Shown here piece by piece: positions 14,895 to 21,057 of a DNA stretch of 21,057 nt. The notes beneath the pieces were generated by a model. That model saw only the letters and a list, made by a program, of their open reading frames with translations, ran no database searches and was not told the DNA's origin. A program made the translations under genes and the position numbers. Source of the DNA: UBA1858 sp965262455 (lineage in GTDB: Bacteria > Pseudomonadota > Gammaproteobacteria > UBA4575); assembly GCA_965262455.1 (NCBI GenBank), contig CBDHFH010000006.1:1-21057 (forward strand), given 5' to 3'. Position 1 is the first letter of the stretch; each line of letters opens with the position of its first letter.

Positions 14895-15388
14895 AGTAAC
14901 TTTTCGATTTCTGCTTTAATTTTATTTACGTCACCAGATTTATAGCCGCTGTGGACATAACGAATCACACCTGATTTGTCGATGACATAAGAAGTCGGCA
15001 TCGCGTTGACACCAAATGAAGTGGGTATATCGCCAGACTGGTCCGCTAAAATTTTGTATGACACATCAATTTTGTTGATAAAGTCTTTCGCATCTTGTGG
15101 GTTCTCGTCGAGATTAATTGCTAGTACAACAACATCATCACGGCCAGAAAAAGAAGTTTGTAGATTTTCGAATTCTGGTAATGACTTTAAGCACGGTGGA
15201 CACCAGGATGCCCAAAAATCAACGAATACCACTTTGCCTTCGAGGTCAGTATTACTGATTGTTTCTGCACCATTTAAGGTGCGAGCACGAAATGATGGAA
15301 CGTCATCGCCTACACTTGCTGAGTAAGCAAATTGTGTCGTTAGTAAGCAAATAATAGAAAACAAAAATACCTGGAATGTTTTAAACAT
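14891..15388 (-). CDS. TlpA/ResA-like thiol-disulfide protein, periplasmic thioredoxin
   Basis: This exported thioredoxin-fold protein of 165 residues is expected to reduce or exchange disulfides in the periplasm. The Sec signal (MFKTFQVFLFSIICLLTTQFAYS) ends near residue 23. The core has FVDFWASWCPPCLKSLPEF with the redox pair Cys63 and Cys66, VLAINLDENP, and the cis-Pro loop VNAMPTSYVID (Pro131). The WCPPC motif and alkyl-hydroperoxide-reductase/TlpA-like insertion are typical of ResA/TlpA reductants. It is first in the unit with the DUF4266 lipoprotein, DUF3570 barrel and ApbE gene. The likely client is the Cys-containing lipoprotein tail. A ribosome binding site AGGA lies nine bases before the ATG. 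A CRP-like site is centred about 75 bp upstream. Confidence 0.93.
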   Translation of the reverse strand: MFKTFQVFLFSIICLLTTQFAYSASVGDDVPSFRARTLNGAETISNTDLEGKVVFVDFWASWCPPCLKSLPEFENLQTSFSGRDDVVVLAINLDENPQDAKDFINKIDVSYKILADQSGDIPTSFGVNAMPTSYVIDKSGVIRYVHSGYKSGDVNKIKAEIEKLL

Positions 15389-15453
15389 AATTAGGAGTCC
15401 TCACTGGAGTCGATATGAATTCTTGTGCAGATGTTGCCATTCGTGGGCTTCAG

Positions 15454-15471
15454 TTGTGATTGTGCTCACAA
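15454..15471. promoter_or_regulatory. CRP-like palindrome upstream of the tlpA-DUF4266-DUF3570-apbE unit
   Basis: TTGTGA (15454-15459), six bases, then TCACAA (15466-15471) form a perfect inverted repeat. It exactly matches the TGTGA-N6-TCACA consensus of cAMP-receptor-protein sites. The only gene it can serve nearby is the minus-strand TlpA-like gene, whose ATG is about 75 bases downstream, a distance suitable for activation. No convincing -10/-35 pair is visible, which is common at CRP-dependent promoters. The rest of the 257-bp gap (15389-15645) holds no other coding or clear terminator signal. Confidence 0.6.
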
Positions 15472-15645
15472 TAATTGAGTTGATCGTTTAAATAGTGTGA
15501 AACTAAGACGAACCGCGCTAATTAATTGATTATCTGCGGACTTATTTGTAGACCTTTTGCAGGGGTGTTTGGTGGTGCAGATTGTCGGTATTAAGCTACC
15601 GCTGGTCGATAGCGATATAATTTAATAAGTAAAATGATGTGGGTT

Positions 15646-16485
15646 TTATTGCATGCGCCCGAGGGTAACGCGGTCGTGTTGTTGCAGGTCTTTGAGCGTT
15701 CGCAGCTGACTAAAGTGATTAAGAGAAAAGCACTCTTGTACCGCGTCAGATTGTTGAAATCCATGTTCTACTAACAGGGTTCCGCCCTCGGCTAAATAGT
15801 TAGGCGCCTGTTGGATAATTTTATATAAATCCGCATAACCATGCTGCTCAGAAAATAGTGCTGTGGATGGTTCAAATTGATGGACATTAGCCTGTATAAA
15901 GTCATCGTCAGGAGCAATATAAGGTGGGTTGCTGACGACAATATCAAAGTCATGGCGGGTAATTGCCTGATACCAATCGCTTAATACAAAGTTGACATTG
16001 CTAAGCTTTAACTTGCTGGCATTTTGTTGCGCGAGCGTAATACAAGACGCTGAATTATCCGTCGCATAAATGTGCGCTTGCGGTAATTCACTCGCCAGTG
16101 CTAAAGCAATACAGCCACTGCCTGTGCCGAGATCTAAAATGTTGAGTGACGAGTGTTTGTCAATAAGCTGTAGTGTCGCTTCAATGAGTAATTCTGTTTC
16201 AGGTCTGGGGATTAGCACGCTGGGTGTAATATCTAATGTTAACGACCAAAATTCTTTTTGCTGAGTAATATACGCTAGCGGCTCACCACTAATACGTCGT
16301 GACAGGCAGGTTTGGTAATGTTGATAAGTCTCTGATTCGAGTGATTCGTCAGCATGTGCAATGAGGAATTCTCTGCGTTGTTCAGTGACATGCTCGAGTA
16401 GCAGAAGCGCTTCGTTTTGTGGGTGTTCAATCAGTTCGCTGAGTTGTTGGCGACCTTCATTAAGCGCTTGTTGAATGGTGATCAC
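15646..16485 (-). CDS. prmC: PrmC (HemK), release-factor glutamine N5-methyltransferase
   Basis: PrmC methylates the glutamine of the GGQ motif in RF1 and RF2 using S-adenosylmethionine, which raises termination efficiency. The 279 residues contain the N-terminal helical substrate-binding domain, LIPRPETELLIEA (about residues 91-103), the SAM-binding motif DLGTGSGCIALALA (118-131), and the catalytic NPPY at 186-189 in IVVSNPPYIAP. The GTG start at 16485 lies 17 nt after prfA, whose product is its substrate, in the usual gammaproteobacterial order hemA-prfA-prmC. No strong ribosome binding site is visible, so coupling to prfA translation is likely. Confidence 0.95.
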   Translation of the reverse strand: MITIQQALNEGRQQLSELIEHPQNEALLLLEHVTEQRREFLIAHADESLESETYQHYQTCLSRRISGEPLAYITQQKEFWSLTLDITPSVLIPRPETELLIEATLQLIDKHSSLNILDLGTGSGCIALALASELPQAHIYATDNSASCITLAQQNASKLKLSNVNFVLSDWYQAITRHDFDIVVSNPPYIAPDDDFIQANVHQFEPSTALFSEQHGYADLYKIIQQAPNYLAEGGTLLVEHGFQQSDAVQECFSLNHFSQLRTLKDLQQHDRVTLGRMQ

Positions 16486-16502
16486 GTGCTTAAAAGCAGA
16501 TG

Positions 16503-17588
16503 TTATGCGTCACTAAGGGATGCTAACTGCTCTGCCTGATGTTCATTGATTAGTGGGTCGATGACTTCACTCAAGCCGCCCTGCATAAGTTCATCAAGTT
16601 TATACAACGTGAGGTTAATGCGATGATCCGTGACACGGCCCTGAGGGTAATTATATGTGCGAATCCGTTCTGAACGATCGCCGCTGCCGACTAAGCTCTT
16701 GCGAGTCGCGGCTTGTTCTTCAAATTGTTTGGATTGCTCTGCATCCAGCAGGCGAGCTTTCAGTAACGACATGGCACGTGCTTTATTCTTATGTTGCGAG
16801 CGTTCATCCTGACATTCGACCACTACGCCCGTGGGTAAGTGAGTAATGCGAATGGCAGAATCTGTTTTATTCACATGTTGTCCGCCCGCACCTGAAGCGC
16901 GAAAAGTGTCAATGCGCAAATCAGCAGTGTTGATGTCAACGTCTTCTATTTCATCGGCTTCGGGAAGAATCGCGACGGTAGCAGCCGATGTATGCACGCG
17001 ACCTTGAGATTCAGTTTCCGGGACACGTTGTACACGATGCGCGCCCGATTCAAATTTCAATAATGAATAAGCGCCTTGACCGATAATGCGCGCAACAATT
17101 TCTTTGTAGCCACCATGATCACCTTCGTTAGTATTAATGACCTCTATTTGCCAGCGCTTTTGTTCAGCATAACGCGAGTACATGCGAAATAGGTCGCCGG
17201 CAAATATAGCTGCTTCATCACCGCCAGTACCGGCACGTATCTCGATAAACACATTGCTATTATCAAGTGGATCTTTAGGCAGCAATAGTTTTTGTAAATC
17301 CAGTTCAAGTGTTTCTTGCTGTTGTTGTAGCTGTGTAATTTCCTGTTGTGCTAATTCTTGTACGCTGGCATCGTCATCGTTCAACATTTCTTTTACCGCA
17401 ACCAGGTCGTCAGCATTTTGTGAGTACTTAGCAAAGGTCTCAACCACCGGTTCGAGCTGAGAGTATTCCATTGAATATTTACGAAATTGATTTTGATCAG
17501 AGATGACGTCAGGGTCAGCAAGCAAACCGGCAATTTCTTGATGGCGTTCTTGTAACGACTCAAGCTTAGCAACAATAGAATCTTTCAT
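16503..17588 (-). CDS. prfA: Peptide chain release factor 1 (RF1)
   Basis: RF1 reads UAA and UAG in the ribosomal A site and triggers peptide release. The 361 residues match E. coli (360). The codon-reading P-x-T motif is PET at 190-192 (in QRVPETESQGRVHTS). This is the RF1 form and not the SPF of RF2. The catalytic GGQ is at 235-237 in ASGAGGQHVNKTDSAIR. A Gln-rich segment in domain 1 (about residues 81-93) is a helix feature. It lies 41 nt downstream of hemA and 17 nt upstream of prmC. Confidence 0.98.
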   Translation of the reverse strand: MKDSIVAKLESLQERHQEIAGLLADPDVISDQNQFRKYSMEYSQLEPVVETFAKYSQNADDLVAVKEMLNDDDASVQELAQQEITQLQQQQETLELDLQKLLLPKDPLDNSNVFIEIRAGTGGDEAAIFAGDLFRMYSRYAEQKRWQIEVINTNEGDHGGYKEIVARIIGQGAYSLLKFESGAHRVQRVPETESQGRVHTSAATVAILPEADEIEDVDINTADLRIDTFRASGAGGQHVNKTDSAIRITHLPTGVVVECQDERSQHKNKARAMSLLKARLLDAEQSKQFEEQAATRKSLVGSGDRSERIRTYNYPQGRVTDHRINLTLYKLDELMQGGLSEVIDPLINEHQAEQLASLSDA

Positions 17589-17629
17589 AATAACAATGAG
17601 TCAGTCGGTGTATGTTATGACAAGCGCGC

Positions 17630-18892
17630 TTAGTCGCGCGGGAGGCCAAGAATCGTTTTCGCGGCTTCGAGTAATTCCTGATGGTTTTCTGCGCCAGCAG
17701 ATTTTAATGCTTCGGTAGGACTATGCAATAGCTTGTTGACTAATGTATTGCCTAGGAATTGCATAACTTCTTCTGTGGATTTGCCTTGCTTAAGCATGCG
17801 ATTGGCTTTTTCGATGGTTTCGATTTTATGCTGTTCTGCACGATCACGATAATTGCGTATTACGTCAGTCACATCTTGCCCACGTAGCCATTGATAAAAT
17901 TTTGTGACTTCATCATCAATAATAATTTCTGCTTCTTCAGCCGCGTTGATGCGCGATTGCATATTGTCCTGAATGACTTGCTTGAGGTCATCTACACTGT
18001 AGAGATATATATCCGGCAGCATTGCAGCCTCCGGTTCTACGTCGCGCGGGATAGCTAAATCAATGACTAAAATGGGTTGGTGTTTTCTTCGTTTTAAGCT
18101 GCGTTCTAACAAACCCTTGCCTAATATTGGCAACGTGCTGGAGGTGGCGGTAATGACAATATCGCTGTCAGGTAACACCTCACCAATATAAGACAAGCTG
18201 ACACCATAGCCATTGAAGTTGTTTGCCAGTTTTTGTGCGCGTGTGATATTTCGGTTGGCAATAGTAATACGATTGGCACCGACCGCATTTAGATGTTGTG
18301 CTGCGAGTTCAATGGTTTCGCCCGCGCCAATAAACAATGCATTGCGTTTAGAAAGATCACCAAAAATCTGTTTCGCTAATGACACGGCCGTGGACGCGAC
18401 CGAGACCGGATTTGTACCAATCGAGGTATGCGTGCGGACCTTTTTAGCGACGCTAAATGAATGCTGGAATAATTGATTGAGATGTTTGCCCAATGTGCCC
18501 GCACTGACAGCATGTTGATAGGCTTGTTTTAGTTGGCCAAGAATTTGTGGCTCGCCCAGAACTAATGAATCCAAGCCGCTGGCAACACGAAACATATGTT
18601 TTGCAGTGTCGTGATCGGTGTGGTTATAAAAGTAAGATTGGTGCTGGTCTAATTCGAAATTATGGAACTCACTCAACCACTGCACAGTGGCAAGTTTACC
18701 GCGCTCGAATGAGTCGACAGCACAATACATTTCGGTCCGATTACATGTTGAGATGATCGCAGCCTCTTCGATCGAGGGCGTCTCAATCAAGGTATTTAAC
18801 GCATCTGGAAGCAATGAGTCAGGGATAGCCATACGTTCGCGCACTTCCACTGGCGCGGAGTCATGGTTAACACCTATAGTTAGTAAGGACAT
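17630..18892 (-). CDS. hemA: Glutamyl-tRNA reductase
   Basis: HemA reduces glutamyl-tRNA(Glu) with NADPH to glutamate-1-semialdehyde, the first committed step of tetrapyrrole synthesis by the C5 route. The 420 residues are family length. The catalytic cysteine is Cys50 in AIISTCNRTEMYCAV. The N-terminus MSLLTIGVNHDSAPVEVRER, the tRNA-binding segment LDSLVLGEPQILGQLKQAY, the nucleotide-binding stretch ALFIGAGETIELAAQHL and the C-terminal dimerisation helices (KIETIEKANRMLKQG) are all standard. It heads the hemA-prfA-prmC operon and is divergent from the TPR lipoprotein gene. Confidence 0.98.
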   Translation of the reverse strand: MSLLTIGVNHDSAPVEVRERMAIPDSLLPDALNTLIETPSIEEAAIISTCNRTEMYCAVDSFERGKLATVQWLSEFHNFELDQHQSYFYNHTDHDTAKHMFRVASGLDSLVLGEPQILGQLKQAYQHAVSAGTLGKHLNQLFQHSFSVAKKVRTHTSIGTNPVSVASTAVSLAKQIFGDLSKRNALFIGAGETIELAAQHLNAVGANRITIANRNITRAQKLANNFNGYGVSLSYIGEVLPDSDIVITATSSTLPILGKGLLERSLKRRKHQPILVIDLAIPRDVEPEAAMLPDIYLYSVDDLKQVIQDNMQSRINAAEEAEIIIDDEVTKFYQWLRGQDVTDVIRNYRDRAEQHKIETIEKANRMLKQGKSTEEVMQFLGNTLVNKLLHSPTEALKSAGAENHQELLEAAKTILGLPRD

Positions 18893-18945
18893 GGGGCTAT
18901 TTTAACGCACCTTGTACTGTCACAGGAGAAAATAGGGAATAGATT

Positions 18946-18973
18946 TGTATAGAAAGTGAGAAGTCCCTGCTAA
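18946..18973 (-). promoter_or_regulatory. Candidate promoter for hemA-prfA-prmC
   Basis: On the minus strand TTAGCA (18973-18968) and TATACA (18951-18946) are spaced by 16 bases, with four of six matches each, about 55 bases before the hemA ATG. This is plausible but not strong. Confidence 0.28.
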
Positions 18974-19045
18974 AGCGCTCATGTAATGACATATGAAATA
19001 ACGTAGAATTGTACAAATACATACATAATTTTCCAGCTTCAGATT

Positions 19046-20800
19046 ATGCCTGACAATACATTCCACAAATATATTCTGATTGTGGTGCTATCGTCCATGA
19101 TGGGCGCTTGCGCAATGGCGCCTTCCCAAAACGACCAAGAAGACCTGGTTCAGCCGGAGGCCATGAGTGTACCGGAGACCTCTTCGGGGTCGATTGATGA
19201 ACAGCGCTATGAACCACTCAGTGCGATTATGTATGAAGTCATGACCGGCGAGCTGTCTGGCAAATTAGGCGATTTGCAAACCTCTAAACAGGCCTATAGT
19301 CGCGCCAGTGAACTAAGCGATGATCCGGCAATCATCGAGCGCGCCATGAGAATTGCCATCTTCGCAAAAGATTGGCCACTTGCACTCAAGATTGCACATA
19401 AATGGTCAGATGCCTTGAATGGCAATATCGAAGCACAGCAAGTGTTAGGGGTGTTGTATCTCAGACAAGGCGATGTGGATTCTGCTACCACACATTTCAG
19501 TCAAGTGATGGAAGCGGCAAAAGATTCTCCTAGTCAGGGTTACAGCATTATCGCTGCCACGTTATCACGCATTGAAGATGTTGACGTCAGTCTGCAGTTA
19601 ATGGATCGCTTAGTCGCGAAAAACTTTACCAACCCTTATGGGCATTTGTCTTATGCTAATTTGGCGATGAAGGCAAAACAATATCAGCTGGTTGTTGATC
19701 AAACTGAATTAGCATTAGGATTTAAACCTGATCTATCTGAAGCAAGAGTGTTACGTGCGCGTGCGTTAAGTTTGATTGGTGATCATGAGGGCGCGTTTAC
19801 TGAAATGCAGCGCCTAGTCGAAACTGATCCAGAAAATTTCGATTTGCGCTTGGGTTATGCGCGAATGTTATTGCAGGCTGAACGTTTTAATGATGCGGGT
19901 AAAGAATTTGAGGTGTTACTGAGTCAGCGACCCGATGATCCTGATATTACTTATATGTTGGGCTTAACGTATGTGCAGGCAGAAAACTATCCATTAGCAA
20001 AAAAATATTTCCAAGCATTAGTAGATGATAATCGCCGTTTAGACGAATCTAATTATTATCTCGCGCGCATTTCAGAAGAGCTGGGTGATGCAAAACAAGC
20101 AGTGAAATTTTATCAAGAAGTGGCTTATGGTGATTTGTACTTAGATGCAGCGATGCGACTTGCCGAGTTATATGTAGAAGAAAATGGTTTAGAAAAAGCG
20201 CGTAGTCACCTAAACGAAGTGCGTGGTCAGGTTGATCATGCCGAGGATATCGTGCGCTTATTTTTAGCAGAGGGGCACATTCTACATGATCAAAATTTGT
20301 ATAACGAAGCGTATGATTTATATAGCCAAGGTTTATTAGAGTTTCCACGCCATCCAGATTTATTATATGCACGTGCATTAACGGCTGAGCATCTTGACCG
20401 TATCGACTTGTTGGAGTCTGATTTATTAATCATTTTGCAAAATGATCCGGATCACGCCAATGCTTTAAATGCATTAGGCTACACGCTTGCAGATCGTGGG
20501 TTGCGCATAGATGAAGCGCAGAAATATGTTGAGCGGGCCTATGAGTTAAATCCTAACGATCCTGCCGTTATAGATAGCATGGGTTGGATACATTTTCGTA
20601 AGGGCAATTATGCAGAGGCAGAAAGTTATCTGCGCAAGGCTTTAGATCTTTTGGATGATGCGGAAATTGTTGGTCACCTGGGTGAGCTATTATGGGCCCA
20701 AGGTAGCTATGAAGAAGCACGAAACTTGTTAAGAGAAGCAATGGACCGACACCCAAACGACAGTTATATTCAAAAACTTATTAAACAGTTTTCCGAATAA
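19046..20800 (+). CDS. TPR-repeat lipoprotein
   Basis: This 584-residue predicted lipoprotein has a signal ending in MMGAC (lipidated Cys22), a low-complexity linker, and tandem tetratricopeptide repeats from about residue 55 to the end. Examples are AQQVLGVLYLRQGDVDSATT, LRLGYARMLLQAERFNDAGK and MGWIHFRKGNYAEAESYLRK. TPR arrays hold protein partners together. Its position between divergent hemA and lolB is the one held by a TPR lipoprotein gene in Pseudomonas (PA4667, from memory), so this is a conserved, poorly characterised gammaproteobacterial envelope protein. It could act with the lipoprotein-sorting or wall machinery, but nothing in the sequence proves that. No ribosome binding site is visible before the ATG. 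Confidence 0.92.
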   Translation: MPDNTFHKYILIVVLSSMMGACAMAPSQNDQEDLVQPEAMSVPETSSGSIDEQRYEPLSAIMYEVMTGELSGKLGDLQTSKQAYSRASELSDDPAIIERAMRIAIFAKDWPLALKIAHKWSDALNGNIEAQQVLGVLYLRQGDVDSATTHFSQVMEAAKDSPSQGYSIIAATLSRIEDVDVSLQLMDRLVAKNFTNPYGHLSYANLAMKAKQYQLVVDQTELALGFKPDLSEARVLRARALSLIGDHEGAFTEMQRLVETDPENFDLRLGYARMLLQAERFNDAGKEFEVLLSQRPDDPDITYMLGLTYVQAENYPLAKKYFQALVDDNRRLDESNYYLARISEELGDAKQAVKFYQEVAYGDLYLDAAMRLAELYVEENGLEKARSHLNEVRGQVDHAEDIVRLFLAEGHILHDQNLYNEAYDLYSQGLLEFPRHPDLLYARALTAEHLDRIDLLESDLLIILQNDPDHANALNALGYTLADRGLRIDEAQKYVERAYELNPNDPAVIDSMGWIHFRKGNYAEAESYLRKALDLLDDAEIVGHLGELLWAQGSYEEARNLLREAMDRHPNDSYIQKLIKQFSE

Positions 20801-20860
20801 TTTGTCTGATGTGTAAATGGTTTGCGGTCTAATTTATTCGCCGCGACACAAACTGTATCT

Positions 20861-21057
20861 ATGAAAGCTAAATTCTCCAGTTGTGATCAACGCATTATTT
20901 CACTGGTGTGTCTTGTGGCGTTGAGCGTGACTATGTCTGCATGTGTGACAGTCACGCCTGTGACGTCTGAGTTGGATGCTAATCAACTGTGGCAATCAAG
21001 AACAGAGTATCTTTATCAGCAAGATCACTGGTCAGCCCACCTGTCTCTCATTGGTAT
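20861..21057 (+). CDS. lolB: LolB, outer-membrane lipoprotein receptor (partial, 5' end)
   Basis: LolB accepts lipoproteins from LolA and inserts them into the outer membrane. It is itself a lipoprotein. The 65 codons before the window edge encode a signal peptide MKAKFSSCDQRIISLVCLVA with lipobox MSAC (Cys28), a short linker, and LWQSRTEYLYQQDHWSAHLS, which has the spacing of the family's opening W-x(n)-L-x(n)-W segment. The call rests on this and on the conserved place next to hemA and the TPR gene. The start ATG has no obvious ribosome binding site. It lies 60 nt after the TPR gene and is likely in the same operon. Confidence 0.82.
   Translation, partial: MKAKFSSCDQRIISLVCLVALSVTMSACVTVTPVTSELDANQLWQSRTEYLYQQDHWSAHLSLIG

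Noticed and set aside
17182..17460. A Ser/Cys-rich plus-strand open frame opposite prfA
   Set aside because: It is the reverse complement of the Gln/Leu-rich coiled segment of RF1, a composition artefact.

Overview
The window looks like a chromosomal segment of a gammaproteobacterium with moderately AT-leaning DNA. The evidence is the gene content and order. mreB-mreC lies divergent from gatC-gatA-gatB, and hemA-prfA-prmC lies divergent from a TPR lipoprotein gene and lolB. From memory, both arrangements occur in Pseudomonas and relatives, at separate loci. I cannot place the order or genus. I see no tRNA, rRNA, CRISPR array, insertion sequence or phage block.

Layout. 1-1780 (minus): cell-shape genes mreB and the start of mreC, where mreC appears to use an ATT start codon. 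1896-5823 (plus): gatC, gatA and gatB for the tRNA-dependent amidotransferase, then a flavodoxin-fold quinone/NAD(P)H oxidoreductase. 5842-7875: three envelope or exported proteins in alternating orientation: a small lipoprotein, a dienelactone-hydrolase-like lipoprotein and an unknown secreted protein. 8061-11997 (minus): pntB and pntA (proton-translocating transhydrogenase), preceded by an exported DsrE-like protein and an XRE-type repressor. The repressor's upstream region holds three GATATC-type repeats and faces a small exported protein with an Ig-like tail.

12539-15388 (minus): a tight four-gene unit, in transcription order a TlpA-like thioredoxin, a tiny DUF4266-type lipoprotein ending in a Gly/Cys tail, a DUF3570-type predicted outer-membrane barrel, and an ApbE-family flavin transferase of unusual type. 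A perfect CRP-like palindrome lies upstream. This unit is the best candidate for a poorly described system. I infer an extracytoplasmic redox or flavinylation pathway: thioredoxin would service the cysteines of the lipoprotein, the barrel would sit in the outer membrane, and ApbE would supply covalent FMN or a related activity.

15646-18892 (minus): prmC, prfA and hemA, a standard haem/translation-termination operon. 19046-21057 (plus): a 584-residue TPR lipoprotein and the 5' end of lolB, cut by the window edge. No gene-free stretch exceeds 300 bases. The longest, 15389-15645, carries the CRP-like site.
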